Assembly: GCF_003946485.1 (NCBI RefSeq)
Contig: NZ_RHOJ01000015.1
Span: 1-64,000 of the forward strand
Length of the DNA: 64,000 nucleotides
Source: Lacticaseibacillus jixianensis
Lineage (GTDB): Bacteria; Bacillota; Bacilli; Lactobacillales; Lactobacillaceae
Reading direction: 5' to 3'
The position numbers were made by a program, and so were the translations under genes. Positions 39,942 through 50,134 of the stretch are shown here, piece by piece (the first letter of the stretch is position 1; each line of letters begins with the position of its first letter). The notes beneath the pieces are model-generated. The model had not been told where the DNA came from, did not search any database, and saw only the letters and a program-made list of their open reading frames with translations.

Positions 39942-41009
39942 ATGGAAGTGAAACTGGTGCAAAAACAAGTACGCCGACCCGGTCGCTGGCGCAAATATCT
40001 CTTTGGTTTAGCAGGGCTCTTGCTTGCAGGGGTGGCGGCGGCCGCGGTGGTGACGCACCAGACCAACCAGTACGCGGAAGGGCCTGGTCCGGTGGCGCCA
40101 GCCAAGCGGTCCGTGCTGGTGGCCGGCAAGGCGGATCACGAGCCTGGCGGTTACTATTTGACCAGTGTTCGGGTCCAGGGGCCGCTGACGGTGGGTCAGG
40201 TGCTCGCGGCGCGCCTGCGCCCTTACACCACGGTTTATGCGCAGTCCGCGGCGCGGTTTGGTGATCAGCAGCAGCGGGATTACGCTGCGGTCAAAATGGC
40301 GGCGGACAGTGCGCTTCAGGCTGCATTAAAGCTGGCGAAGCGGCGGTATACCGTGGATTACGTGGGGCTGTATGTCCTGACCATTGCCAAGGGCTCGCCG
40401 TTTGCGCCGCTCCTGAAAGTGGGCGACACCATCACTTTGGTCGACGGTAAGCATTACGCCAGCGCCCAGCAGTATTTGAAGGCGATTCGCGCGCACCGGC
40501 CGGGCACCACGATGACGATTGGCGGGCAAAGGGGCACTCGCCCGCCCTTTAGCGGTGCGGTGAAGATCACGCGCTCGCTCGCTGGCAGCGGGCTTGGCCT
40601 GACCTACGGGGACAATACCAGCACTGGAACAGTGCCTGCGGCCGCGGTCACGCCGCGGGCGATCGGTCCCAGTTATGGCTTGATGTACGCCGTCCAGCTC
40701 TACACGCAGATCACCGGTCGGCACCTGCGCCAGGGTCAGAAGATCGCGGGCACGGGGACCATTGATCCACAGGGCAACGTCGGGCTGATCGGCGGCATTG
40801 ATAAGAAAGTCTATGCGGCCAGCCGCGCCGGGATGAAGGTGTTCTTTGCCCCGGACATTGCGCCTTCCCAGCAGCTGCTAAAGCGCTCCCCGGGGTTTGA
40901 GAATAACTATGTGGTGGCGCGGCGCACGGCCAAGGCCATTCACACGGCGATGAAAATCGTGCCGGTGAAGACCTTGCGCGGTGCGATCGCCTACTTGCAG
41001 CGCCGATAA
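39942..41009 (+). CDS. sepM: SepM/YlbL-type membrane PDZ-Lon serine protease
   Basis: A 355-residue protease: one N-terminal membrane anchor (about residues 16-38), a PDZ domain (about 140-210: GSPFAPLLKVGDTITLVDG) and a Lon-type protease domain. Ser244 (IGPSYGL) and Lys288 or Lys289 (GGIDKKVYAA) form the expected dyad about 45 residues apart. Homologues trim secreted signalling peptides outside the cell. It is usually next to coaD; here it stands alone. The start is uncertain: no strong ribosome site precedes the ATG at 39942, and GTG at 39909 is possible. Confidence 0.87.
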   Translation: MEVKLVQKQVRRPGRWRKYLFGLAGLLLAGVAAAAVVTHQTNQYAEGPGPVAPAKRSVLVAGKADHEPGGYYLTSVRVQGPLTVGQVLAARLRPYTTVYAQSAARFGDQQQRDYAAVKMAADSALQAALKLAKRRYTVDYVGLYVLTIAKGSPFAPLLKVGDTITLVDGKHYASAQQYLKAIRAHRPGTTMTIGGQRGTRPPFSGAVKITRSLAGSGLGLTYGDNTSTGTVPAAAVTPRAIGPSYGLMYAVQLYTQITGRHLRQGQKIAGTGTIDPQGNVGLIGGIDKKVYAASRAGMKVFFAPDIAPSQQLLKRSPGFENNYVVARRTAKAIHTAMKIVPVKTLRGAIAYLQRR

Positions 41010-41070
41010 TCGGCCTGGCGCTGCGGCGAGGGGTTCCGCGCTGAATGGAATAAAGCTGATCCACTTCGCA

Positions 41071-41117
41071 ATCACGCACGCCCGCCGGTTACTTTAACGG
41101 CGGACGTGATTTTTTTA
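41071..41117 (+). terminator. Terminator of sepM
   Basis: ATCACG and CGTGAT close a stem with CCGCCG/CGGCGG inside, followed by seven T. Confidence 0.85.
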
Positions 41118-41119
41118 TA

Positions 41120-41282
41120 GTGCGCAGGGTCGACGGTTTTAGCCCGACGATCAGCCGCTACGCATGTCACCCTGTACGCCATGAATGGCTACAGGGTGAT
41201 CATAGCCTAAGGCATTGCCGCTGCTTTTTAGCGGCGAGGCCTTAGGCGTAGCTGAGCGCTCGGGCGTTGTCGACCCGGAGCC
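41120..41282 (+). repeat. R2 palindromic repeat, copy d (long form)
   Basis: 163 bp. P1 GGGTCGAC/GTCGACCC, P2 GCCCGA/TCGGGC, P3 GATCAGC/GCTGAGC (one mismatch), P4 module ACCCTGTA/TACAGGGT around GCCAT/ATGGC, and P5 CCTAAGGC-ATT-GCCGC/GCGGC-GAG-GCCTTAGG. First of a tandem pair with a 173-bp period. Confidence 0.93.
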
Positions 41283-41292
41283 GGATTTTATA

Positions 41293-41455
41293 GTGCGCAG
41301 GGTCGACGGTTTTAGCCCGACGATCAGCCGCGCCGCATGTCACCCTGTACGCCATGAATGGCTACAGGGTGATCATAGCCTAAGGCATTGCCGCTGTTTT
41401 TTAGCGGCGAGGCCTTAGGCGTAGCTGAGCGCTCGGGCGTTGTCGACCCGGAGCC
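41293..41455 (+). repeat. R2 palindromic repeat, copy e (long form)
   Basis: 163 bp, nearly identical to copy d (a few substitutions, including CTACGC to CGCCGC and a T for C in the P5 loop). The pair lies between sepM and sufC. Confidence 0.93.
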
Positions 41456-41620
41456 GGATTGTGGTGGGCAAGTCCGGCGTTGCCATCGGGCCAGGCCGCT
41501 GCGCCGGCTTGGCGCGGCTGATCCGGTAAAGGCCACGGCACAATTAGCTCGTATGAAAGCGGTTTGCAGGGGACCGATTCGTGCCGTACAATAAGACTAA
41601 ATAGGCTGGGAGGTAGAATC

Positions 41621-42380
<760 letters not shown>

Positions 42381-42388
<8 letters not shown>

Positions 42389-43406
42389 ACGGCTCCCCAT
42401 GGCCAACACGCCGAAGATCCCGCTGGCCCGGTACATGAAGGAAGTCAAGGACAGCGCTAAGGTGCCGCCGATGGCCGTGAGTGCCGCGGCCGGCATCAGC
42501 GTGCGCCATCCCAGTGCGGCGGCGGGCTTTCCGCGCCGCATCAGCCTGGACGACTGGCTGGCGGCAGCGCCGCAGCAGATCACCGAGCTGACCATTCCGG
42601 CCGGCTACCACAGTGCTGAGCCGGTGCTGGTGACCGGCCCGGCTAACGGCGGCGGCCTGCTGCTGATCCACGTCGGCGCAGGCGCCCAGGTGGCGCTGCA
42701 AGAGCGTTGGCCGAGCGGCGGCCAGACGCTGGGCGTCGGGGTGCAGGTCGACGTCGCCGAAGACGCGCACGTCGACTGGCTGACTTACGACAGTTTTCAG
42801 GCCAAAATGGTCCTGGTGTCCCGCACGGCCGCGCTGGCGGATCGGGCGACGCTGAACTGGACCTTGGCCGGCTTTGCCCAGAACTCCGGGGCCACGCTGA
42901 TCAATGTCAACCTCCGCGGCACGGGGGCGCAGGCCACCGTGAACGTCGGGGTCCTGGCTTCCGGGACGCAGCACGTCGGCTACACCACCGCGATGACCAA
43001 CTATGGGCGCAAGTCCAAGGGCCACATCAACCAGCGCGGCGTGATCGTCGGCAAGGCGCACCTGATCTTCAACGGTATCGGCCATATCATCAAGGGCGCG
43101 CGCGGCAGCGACAACCAGCAGGAAAACCGCGTGCTGATGCTGGGCCAAGACTCGCGCGGCGACGCCGACCCGATCCTTTTGATCGACGAAAATGACGTCA
43201 CTGCCGGCCACGCGGCTTCGGTGACGCGCGTGGACCAGACTCAGCTTTATTACCTGATGAGCCGCGGCCTGCCCAAGGCGCTAGCGCAGCGCCTGGTCAT
43301 TCGCGGCTTCCTGGAAGCCGGCCTGCTGGAGATCACGGATAAGGACCTGAAAGCAGACCTGTTTAAGCAGATCGATGAAACCCTGGTGAATCCCGATGGC
43401 AAATGA
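42381..43406 (+). CDS. sufD: Fe-S assembly protein SufD, short form
   Basis: The 341-residue scaffold partner of SufB has the right-handed beta-helix core and the C-terminal QLYYLMSRGLPKALAQRLVIRGFL segment. At 341 residues it is shorter than the usual 420-440, and the missing part is the N-terminal domain. The ATG overlaps sufC by 8 bases. Confidence 0.9.
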
Positions 43407-44592
43407 GTTTCCATTCTTTGCGGCGCATCCCGAGCTGACCTACCTGGACTCGGCGGCGACCGCGCAAAAGCCGCAGGCGGTGATCGACGCGCTCGTCCAC
43501 TACTACGTGAACGACAACGCCAATGTTCACCGCGGGCTGTACACGCTCGCTTACAACACCACCGAGGCCTACGAGGCGGTGCGGGGGCAAGTCGCACAGT
43601 TCATCAACGCTAAAACACCTTCACAGATCGTGTTCACCCGCAGCACCACTGACGGGCTGAACTTGGTGGCGGCCAGCTTTGGCCCGCTGGTCGTGCACGC
43701 CGGCGACGAGATCTTGGTGTCCGGGGCCGAGCACCACAGCAATTTCATCCCCTGGCAGCAGCTGGCCAAGCGCACTGGGGCGAAGTTTGTCGTCGCGCCG
43801 GTCACCAAGGCCGGCAACACCGATCCGGCCGCCGTCGCGCAGCTGATCACCAAGCGCACCAAGATTGTGGCGCTGGCCCAGGTGACCAACGTGGCCGGGG
43901 GGGTGGTGCCGCTCGCACCGCTGGCGGACCAGGTGCACGCGGTCGGCGGCTACCTGGTCGTCGACGGCGCGCAGGCGGTCGCGCACATGAAGGTGGACGT
44001 GCAGGCGCTCGGGGCGGACTTTTACGCCTTCTCGGGGCACAAGCTGTACGGGCCGACCGGCATCGGGGTCCTGTACGGCCGGCAGGCGCTGCTGGCCGAA
44101 ATGCCGCCGGTGCAGTTTGGCGGCGAGATGATCGATGAGGTGCTGGACGCCCAGTCGACCTGGGCGCCGGTGCCGCTGAAGTTCGAGGCCGGCACGCCGA
44201 ACATCGCTGGCGTCTTCGGCCTGCGTGCCGCCCTTGCCTTCATGGCGGGGCTGGACATGAAGGCCGTCGCCGCGCAGGACCACGCGCTGGTCTTACGACT
44301 ACGTGCGGGGCTGCTGGCCATTCCCGGCGTGACGGTGTACGGCGACGCCCACAGCGCCGGCATCGTCTCGTTCAACCTGCAGGGCGTGCATCCGCATGAT
44401 GTGGCCACCGTGCTGGACGAGGCGCACATTGCCGTGCGGGCGGGGCACCACTGCGCCCAGCCCCTGATGGCGCGCCTGGGCGTGCCGGCGACGGTGCGGG
44501 CCAGCTTTGGGGTCTACAACACGGCCGCGGACGTCGACAAGCTAGTGGCGGGCGTGGCCGAGGCAAGGAGGCTTTTCCATGAGTTTGACTAA
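43396..44592 (+). CDS. sufS: Cysteine desulfurase SufS
   Basis: The 398-residue PLP enzyme takes sulfur from cysteine and passes it to SufU. Lys216 (FSGHKLYGP) binds PLP and Cys353 (AGHHCAQP) carries the persulfide. It overlaps sufD by 11 bases and sufU by 14. Confidence 0.97.
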   Translation: MANEFPFFAAHPELTYLDSAATAQKPQAVIDALVHYYVNDNANVHRGLYTLAYNTTEAYEAVRGQVAQFINAKTPSQIVFTRSTTDGLNLVAASFGPLVVHAGDEILVSGAEHHSNFIPWQQLAKRTGAKFVVAPVTKAGNTDPAAVAQLITKRTKIVALAQVTNVAGGVVPLAPLADQVHAVGGYLVVDGAQAVAHMKVDVQALGADFYAFSGHKLYGPTGIGVLYGRQALLAEMPPVQFGGEMIDEVLDAQSTWAPVPLKFEAGTPNIAGVFGLRAALAFMAGLDMKAVAAQDHALVLRLRAGLLAIPGVTVYGDAHSAGIVSFNLQGVHPHDVATVLDEAHIAVRAGHHCAQPLMARLGVPATVRASFGVYNTAADVDKLVAGVAEARRLFHEFD

Positions 44593-45022
44593 ACTGGATC
44601 AGCTGTATCGCCAGGTTATCCTGGACGAAGCGAACCACCCCCGGCATCACGGGGTGCTGAAGGCGCCGACCCACGCGGTGACGCTGCGCAACCCCAGCTG
44701 CGGGGACGTGCTCACGCTGCAGCTGCAGGTGAAGGATGGCAAGATCCAAGACGCGGCTTTTGCCGGCAGCGGCTGCACGATCTCGCAGGCGTCCGGCAGT
44801 TTGATGACGGACCAGATCATCGGCAAAACGCCCGCGCAGGTGGCGGCGATGGTCACGGCTTTTTCCGACCTCGTGATCAACGGCAGCGTGCCTGATGAAC
44901 AAATTCTGGGATCGGCGGCCATCCTTAAGGGGGTCCACCAGTTCCCGGCGCGCATCAAGTGCGCCACGCTCGCTTGGAAGGCCGCAGCGCAGGCACTTAC
45001 GGAAGGTGATCAACATGACTGA
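44579..45022 (+). CDS. sufU: Sulfur-transfer protein SufU
   Basis: The 147-residue zinc protein accepts sulfur from SufS. The three conserved cysteines are present: NPSCGD, GSGCTIS and [15 protein letters not shown] precedes the ATG, inside the sufS end. Confidence 0.96.
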   Translation: MSLTKLDQLYRQVILDEANHPRHHGVLKAPTHAVTLRNPSCGDVLTLQLQVKDGKIQDAAFAGSGCTISQASGSLMTDQIIGKTPAQVAAMVTAFSDLVINGSVPDEQILGSAAILKGVHQFPARIKCATLAWKAAAQALTEGDQHD

Positions 45023-46451
45023 AACGAAGAACACGAAGAATAACGAAACCGTCGCCTCCCAGGTCGACTTTTTGCAGGACGACAATCCCGGCGACTTCAA
45101 GGACGACATCAAGCTGGTCTACTCGACCGGCCGCGGGCTGACCGAGGCCAAGGTGCGGGAGATCTCCGCGGAAAAAGGCGAGCCGCAGTGGATGCTGGAC
45201 TACCGCCTGGACGCCTACAAGACGTACCAGAAGCTGCCGTTTCCAGACTACGGGCCCGACCTGTCGGACCTGGATCTGGACCAAATGCTGTATTTTCAAA
45301 AGGCGACCGACCGGACGTACCGCGACTGGGATGACGTGCCTGACGACTTGAAGCGCACCTTCGACCGCCTTGGCGTGCCCCAGGCCGAGCGCAAGTACTT
45401 GGCCGGAGCGTCGGCGCAGTACGAGTCCGAGGTCGTGTACCACAACATCAAAAAGGAGTTCGACAAGCTCGGCATCATCTTCATGGACATGGACTCCGCC
45501 CTCAAGCAGTACCCGGACCTGGTGCACCAGTACTTCGGCACCCTGGTCCACCCGTCGGACAACAAGTTCGCCGCGCTGAACGGGGCGGTGTGGTCGGGCG
45601 GCTCGTTCATCTACGTGCCTAAGGGCGTGCAGACCGACGTGCCGATCCAGGCCTACTTCCGCCTCAATGCGGAGAATTCCGGCCAATTTGAGCGCACGCT
45701 GATCATCGTCGCCCCTGGTGCCCACATCAACTACGTGGAGGGCTGCACAGCGCCGAACTACTCCAGCGACTCGCTGCACGCCGCGGTGGTTGAGGTGTTC
45801 GTCCAAGACGACGCTTACTGCCGCTACACCACGATCCAGAATTGGTCCAAGAACGTCTTTTCGCTGGAGACCAAGCGCGCCCAGGCGATGAAAAACGCGA
45901 CCATGGAGTGGGTCGACGGCAACCTCGGCAGCAAGACGACGATGAAGTACCCGTCCGTTTACCTGGACGGGGAAGGGGCGCGCGGGACGATGCTGTCGAT
46001 CGCCGTGGCCGGCGCCGGCGTCGATCAGGACAACGGGGCGCGGATGATCCACAACGCGCCGAACACCTCCTCGAACATCGTCTCCAAGTCGATCGCCAAG
46101 GACGGTGGGGCCGTGGACTACCGCGGCACCGTGCGCTTCACCAAGAAGGCCGACAACGCCTTTTGCCACGTGGAGTGCGACACAATCCTGATGGACGAGC
46201 AGTCAACGTCAGACACCATTCCGTTCACCGAGATCAAGAACTCAAGCGTCTCGATGGAACACGAGGCGAAGGTCTCCAAGGTTTCCGAAGAGCAGCTTTA
46301 CTACCTGGAAAGCCGCGGCATCCCCGAGGCCAAGGCCACCGAAATGATCATCATGGGCTTCGTTGAGCCGTTCACCAAGGAGCTGCCAATGGAGTACGCC
46401 GTGGAGCTCAACCGGCTCATCTCAATGGAAATGGACGGGTCAGTTGGGTGA
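45015..46451 (+). CDS. sufB: Fe-S assembly scaffold SufB
   Basis: The 478-residue main scaffold on which clusters form. N-terminal residues are charged and partly disordered; the beta-helix core contains [22 protein letters not shown] and the C-terminus [17 protein letters not shown]. The ATG at 45015 overlaps sufU. Last gene of the operon; R2 repeats follow at once. Confidence 0.96.
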   Translation: MTETKNTKNNETVASQVDFLQDDNPGDFKDDIKLVYSTGRGLTEAKVREISAEKGEPQWMLDYRLDAYKTYQKLPFPDYGPDLSDLDLDQMLYFQKATDRTYRDWDDVPDDLKRTFDRLGVPQAERKYLAGASAQYESEVVYHNIKKEFDKLGIIFMDMDSALKQYPDLVHQYFGTLVHPSDNKFAALNGAVWSGGSFIYVPKGVQTDVPIQAYFRLNAENSGQFERTLIIVAPGAHINYVEGCTAPNYSSDSLHAAVVEVFVQDDAYCRYTTIQNWSKNVFSLETKRAQAMKNATMEWVDGNLGSKTTMKYPSVYLDGEGARGTMLSIAVAGAGVDQDNGARMIHNAPNTSSNIVSKSIAKDGGAVDYRGTVRFTKKADNAFCHVECDTILMDEQSTSDTIPFTEIKNSSVSMEHEAKVSKVSEEQLYYLESRGIPEAKATEMIIMGFVEPFTKELPMEYAVELNRLISMEMDGSVG

Positions 46452-46461
46452 GCAGGCCAAG

Positions 46462-46579
46462 GTGCGCAGGGTCGACGCACTTAGCCCGACGATTAGCCTA
46501 GCTTCGGGCATTGCCGTCGAACTTTGACGGCGAGGCCCGGAGCGTAGCTAATCGCTCGGGCGTTGTCGACCCGAAGCCC
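46462..46579 (+). repeat. R2 palindromic repeat, copy f (short form)
   Basis: 118 bp. P1 GGGTCGAC/GTCGACCC, P2 GCCCGA/TCGGGC, P3 GATTAGC/GCTAATC (perfect), P5 TCGGGC-ATT-GCCGTC/GACGGC-GAG-GCCCGG. No P4 module. Confidence 0.92.
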
Positions 46580-46593
46580 AGTTAGGCCAGGAT

Positions 46594-46753
46594 GTGCAGG
46601 ACGACGGACGTAGGGGGACAGCTAGCCGCTACGCATGTCAGCCTGTACGCCATAAATGGCTACAGGCTAAGCATAGCCCCAGGCTTTGCCGGCGTTCTGT
46701 GCCAGCGAGGCCTGGGCCGTAGCTAGCTGCTCCCCCGTTGCGAACTCGGAGCC
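46594..46753 (+). repeat. R2 palindromic repeat, copy g (long form)
   Basis: 160 bp. P2 GGGGGA/TCCCCC, P3 CAGCTAGC/GCTAGCTG, P4 AGCCTGTA/TACAGGCT around GCCAT/ATGGC, P5 CCCAGGC-TTT-GCCGGC/GCCAGC-GAG-GCCTGGG. The P1 arms match poorly. Confidence 0.9.
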
Positions 46754-46765
46754 CAGTTAGGCCAA

Positions 46766-46930
46766 GGTGCGCAGAGTTCGCGCACTTAGCCCGACAGCTA
46801 GCCGCTCCGCACGTCAGCCTGTACGCCACAAATAGCAACAGGCTGCTCATCGCCCAAGGCCTTACCGCTGTTTTTTGGCGGTAAGGCCTTGGGCGTAGCT
46901 CATCAAGCGGGCGTTGTCGACTCGGCCCCC
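46766..46930 (+). repeat. R2 palindromic repeat, copy h (mosaic)
   Basis: 165 bp. P5 is CCCAAGGC-CTT-ACCGC/GCGGT-AAG-GCCTTGGG. The P1 left arm GAGTTCGC does not match the right GTCGACTC, and P3 left CAGCTAGC does not match right GCTCATCA, as if the two halves came from different R2 subtypes. Confidence 0.85.
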
Positions 46931-46998
46931 AGTTAGATTGCCCCATTCTGCCAACGACCGCGGCGGCAATGGTATAATGGCTGCAAGGAGGCGGCGTG

Positions 46999-47379
46999 AT
47001 GCATGAGGACCTGAACGCTTTCATCAAGGCCAAGTCACTGGGCCTGGCGACGATCAAACCAGACGAGAAGCGGGCGTTTTTGGGCAACTTCCGCGAGCGC
47101 GTCGCCATGGCGGTCACCATCCGTCAGCTGCACGACGAGCGGATCCAGACCTTACTGGACCAGGTACTGACCCGCTACCCGCAGTACCGCGTCTACATTA
47201 ACGGCCGGATGCCGCAGGACCTGGTGGCGTTTTACATGAAGCAGGCCCTGGCGCATGACGTGCCGTTCACCATCATGGCCCAGCCCGGGGTGCGCGTGAA
47301 AAAGACGCCCAGCGCCGACGATTTTGGTTGGGTGCTTGCCGACCCGCACCATCAAATTGAGCGGCCGATCCTGCTTTGA
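46999..47379 (+). CDS. DUF1694 (YueI-like) protein, paralogue 1
   Basis: A 126-residue soluble protein. LGNFRERVA followed by YRVYINGRMPQDLVAFYMKQAL matches the YueI/DUF1694 pattern, seen also in the paralogue at 53661. YueI-like proteins structurally resemble the ribosomal protein L7Ae fold, but their role is unknown. AAGGAGG is 7 bases before the ATG at 46999. It is 12 bases from the next gene. Confidence 0.8.
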   Translation: MHEDLNAFIKAKSLGLATIKPDEKRAFLGNFRERVAMAVTIRQLHDERIQTLLDQVLTRYPQYRVYINGRMPQDLVAFYMKQALAHDVPFTIMAQPGVRVKKTPSADDFGWVLADPHHQIERPILL

Positions 47380-47391
47380 GGAGGACGATAA

Positions 47392-48363
47392 GTGGATTCT
47401 CAAGTTACAACAACGATTAAAAGCATTGAAGACATGCGCAAGCAACTGCATCGCGGCAAGCTGTTCCACGGCCTGCCGGACGATTTGCACGCGCTGATTG
47501 AAGGCGTCGAAGTGGCGCCGGCGACCCCGGTGGGCCTGCCGGACGACGACGAGGCGGCGCTCGCCAAGATCGCCGCCATTGAAAAGCGCGTCAAGGACGA
47601 AAAAGCGCCGCAGGTCAGCGATGCGGAGCTGAAGTATCTGATCGTGCATCTGGCGGCCACCGCGCCGGCCGTGCGCGACAAGGGGGTCTTTTTCCTGCTG
47701 TCGGACCTGTTTCAGGCCGACGCGTTCACGGCCAAGCAGGTGAGCTGGCTGTTCAAGACGCTGCAGCGCAAAGACATTTTGTTTGCGCACATCACCGAGC
47801 CGGCGAACGACGCCGTCTTCCTGCGCAGTTTTGCGGTGATGCTGCTGTCGGGGCTGGTGTACGCCGACCTCAACCGTTATCACCTCATCACCGCGACGCA
47901 GTTCGAGCGCCTGCTGGTCAACCTGTGCGCGTACATCGCGCTGGAACGCGACGGGCGCGGCTACGTGGCCGGCAAGGGCTGGGCGCACGCCTACACCCAC
48001 ATTGGCAACCTGGCCGAGGAGCTCAGCCAGGTGCCGAGTCTCACGCGCGGCGACAAGCTATTGCTCATGGCGACCGTGATCGAGGGTTGGCAGCGGATGA
48101 CCGACTCGCTGGTGTTTGGCGAGGATCAGCGCGTGTCCTCGTATCTGGTGAACCTGGCCACGAAGAACCAGTTCTACGCCGACGCGCTGGTCATGTGCCT
48201 GACGGCCTGGCAGAAGCGCCTGCAGCACCTCAAGCCGAAGGAGGACCTCGCGTTTTGGACGCGCTGGTACAATCGTTCACGTTTGCTGGAAGCGCTGCTC
48301 ATGCGCGGTGATTTACCGAAAGTGGTCGTCGATTATTTGAAACAAATCATCGACGCGTACTAA
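47392..48363 (+). CDS. DUF2785 family protein
   Basis: A 323-residue all-helical soluble protein. The motif ERDGRGYVAGKGWAHAYTH is the hallmark of DUF2785, a family of HEAT-like proteins of unknown function in Firmicutes. Start GTG, 7 bases after GGAGG. Co-transcribed with the DUF1694 gene. Confidence 0.85.
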   Translation: MDSQVTTTIKSIEDMRKQLHRGKLFHGLPDDLHALIEGVEVAPATPVGLPDDDEAALAKIAAIEKRVKDEKAPQVSDAELKYLIVHLAATAPAVRDKGVFFLLSDLFQADAFTAKQVSWLFKTLQRKDILFAHITEPANDAVFLRSFAVMLLSGLVYADLNRYHLITATQFERLLVNLCAYIALERDGRGYVAGKGWAHAYTHIGNLAEELSQVPSLTRGDKLLLMATVIEGWQRMTDSLVFGEDQRVSSYLVNLATKNQFYADALVMCLTAWQKRLQHLKPKEDLAFWTRWYNRSRLLEALLMRGDLPKVVVDYLKQIIDAY

Positions 48364-48411
48364 TAAAATTAGTGATAATAAGTACTCTCTCATTAGTAAA
48401 TATTTGATGAT

Positions 48412-48456
48412 TAACGGCGACCTAGCGCACTTTTAGCTGGGCCGCCGTTATTATTA
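48412..48456 (+). terminator. Terminator after the DUF2785 gene
   Basis: TAACGGCG and CGCCGTTA close a stem with CC-AGC/GCT-GG inside, followed by TTATTATT. Confidence 0.75.
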
Positions 48457-48631
48457 TAATATGTATGTTTAGAACTTATTCAGACTGTTTTAATCATTAC
48501 ATTAGATACATTTGAAAGTGTTAATCGTCACAAACAGTGAAAAGTAGTCAAAAATCATAATATCAAGTATAATTGGGTCATTGCGGGAGCGGCGTGGGCC
48601 GCTCACTGGTAACTCAAAAGGGAGTGGAGAC
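48457..48631. other. AT-rich promoter region of the Rgg/PlcR-like gene
   Basis: No gene seen; markedly AT-rich up to 48570. A consensus -10 TATAAT at 48569-48574 with weak -35 TAGTCA (17-base spacer) gives a leader of about 50 bases. Confidence 0.6.
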
Positions 48632-49510
48632 ATGAATAAGCTGCAGCCGGCATTACGCATCAAGGGGGAAAACGTCCGGCATTTTCGCAAACTGCGCGGG
48701 TTAAGTCAAGCGGAGCTGGCGGAAGGCATCTGCACACAGGCCACCATCAGTCTGATCGAGAAGCACAACAAAGTCCCAAGTATGAACATCCTGATCCGCA
48801 TCGTGAATCGCCTGGGCGTGACGCTCGACGATGTCGTGGTGGAAAACCAGGACCACATTCAGCAGGCCCTCAGCGCCGTCGAGGGCAAGATTCGCCACGG
48901 CGACTACCAAGAAGCGGCGCCTCTGCTGGCCAAGATCAAGCAGGGCAAGCTGACCCGTGAAGAAGACGAGAAGCGCTACTATTATTACGCTGGCATGGTC
49001 GAGTTGTTTGAGCACAAAGACGTTGACGAGGCCATTTACGATTTCGGCCGCGTGCTCAACGGCAGCCCGATCAGCTACCGCGACGTCGCCGGCATCATGG
49101 CGACCCTGGGCCTCGGTCTGGCGTACGCCGAAAAGGGCACGACCGACCGTGCCCGGGTCTACATTGACGAGACCGTGAAGCTGCTGAAGGAAGTGCCGCT
49201 GAACGAAAGCCGCTACCAAGACGTTGAACTGACCATGTACTGGCACATTGGCCGGATCTACTTTGAGATCGGCGAGTACCGCCAGGCCCTTGGCCACCTG
49301 CAAACGGGGATCGAGCTGGCGGTCCGCAACGACAGTCTGTTCCGGCTGCCCGAGCTATACACGCTCAAGGCGCAGACGCTGGCCAAGCTGGGGGATGACC
49401 AGGCCGGTGCCCAGCGCGCGATCGCGCTGGCGTTGGCCCAGGTCACGCACCGGCCGAAGCTGATCGCCGAGCTTGAGGATCCAGGCACTGCCGATTCTGT
49501 TTCAGCCTAA
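48632..49510 (+). CDS. XRE/TPR regulator of the Rgg/PlcR (RNPP-like) type
   Basis: The 292-residue product has an N-terminal helix-turn-helix (about residues 11-65: VRHFRKLRGLSQAELAEG, TISLIEKHNKVPS) followed by TPR-like helical repeats to the end (about 80-270). This is the layout of peptide-sensing regulators. No small peptide gene is visible nearby, so whether it senses a peptide is open. GGGAGTGGAGAC precedes the ATG at 48632. Confidence 0.82.
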   Translation: MNKLQPALRIKGENVRHFRKLRGLSQAELAEGICTQATISLIEKHNKVPSMNILIRIVNRLGVTLDDVVVENQDHIQQALSAVEGKIRHGDYQEAAPLLAKIKQGKLTREEDEKRYYYYAGMVELFEHKDVDEAIYDFGRVLNGSPISYRDVAGIMATLGLGLAYAEKGTTDRARVYIDETVKLLKEVPLNESRYQDVELTMYWHIGRIYFEIGEYRQALGHLQTGIELAVRNDSLFRLPELYTLKAQTLAKLGDDQAGAQRAIALALAQVTHRPKLIAELEDPGTADSVSA

Positions 49511-49518
49511 CCACAAGC

Positions 49519-49546
49519 AACGCCCCGCGGGATCCCGCGGGGCGTT
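49519..49546. terminator. 28-bp perfect palindrome, bidirectional transcription barrier
   Basis: AACGCCCCGCGGGA and its exact complement, with no loop bases spare, sit between convergent genes ending at 49510 and 49559. Only short T tracts follow, so it may act as a weak two-way terminator. Confidence 0.7.
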
Positions 49547-49558
49547 ATTAGGTGGTGC

Positions 49559-50056
49559 CTATTTTGCTGGTTTCGGGTTCGGCTTCTTGGTTGAAGACAA
49601 CGCCGGCTGGTTGTTGAGGTCCGTCCGCACGACGAGCACGTCGCACTTAGCGTTGCGGGTGACGTACTCGGTCACGCTGCCGATGAGGAGCCGCTCGACC
49701 GCATTAAGCCCGGTCGCGCCGATCATGATCAAGTCGATGTTTTTCTGCTTCGGGATGTCGCGGGCGATGATCGTCTTGGGCGCGCCGTACTCGATGGAGT
49801 AGGAGACCTTATCCAGTCCCGCTTTGTGGGCCTGGTCAAGGTAGCCGTCCATGGTTTCCTTGGCGGTGTCGGCGACTTGCTGGACCATCGCGGAGTCGAA
49901 GCTAGAGACGTTGTTGAACGCGCGGGTGTCGACGGTGTGGATCAGGAATAATTCCGCCTGATTGCGCTTGGCCACCGCGACCGCTTTTTGAAAAGCGAGT
50001 TCCGATTCGTAAGAGCCATCGATCGCAACTAGAATGTGCTTGTATTGTTGTAACAT
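49559..50056 (-). CDS. Universal stress protein (UspA family)
   Basis: A 165-residue UspA-fold protein. The nucleotide-binding signature is present: HILVAIDGSYESELA at the start and GATGLNAVERLLIGSVTEYV near the end (G-x2-G-x9-G-S). A Lys/Pro-rich tail of about 18 residues extends beyond the usual domain. The ATG at 50056 is 8 bases after GAGG. Confidence 0.93.
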   Translation of the reverse strand: MLQQYKHILVAIDGSYESELAFQKAVAVAKRNQAELFLIHTVDTRAFNNVSSFDSAMVQQVADTAKETMDGYLDQAHKAGLDKVSYSIEYGAPKTIIARDIPKQKNIDLIMIGATGLNAVERLLIGSVTEYVTRNAKCDVLVVRTDLNNQPALSSTKKPNPKPAK

Positions 50057-50134
50057 GCCCATCACCTCTACTTTCATTGTAGCCGAATGGCGGACCAAAG
50101 TGAAACGATTTCAATCTTACCAATCATCCAAGGG

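Noticed and set aside
41120-41455. Tandem 173-bp repeats as a CRISPR array
   Set aside because: Units are long, near-identical throughout, internally palindromic and without variable spacers or cas genes.
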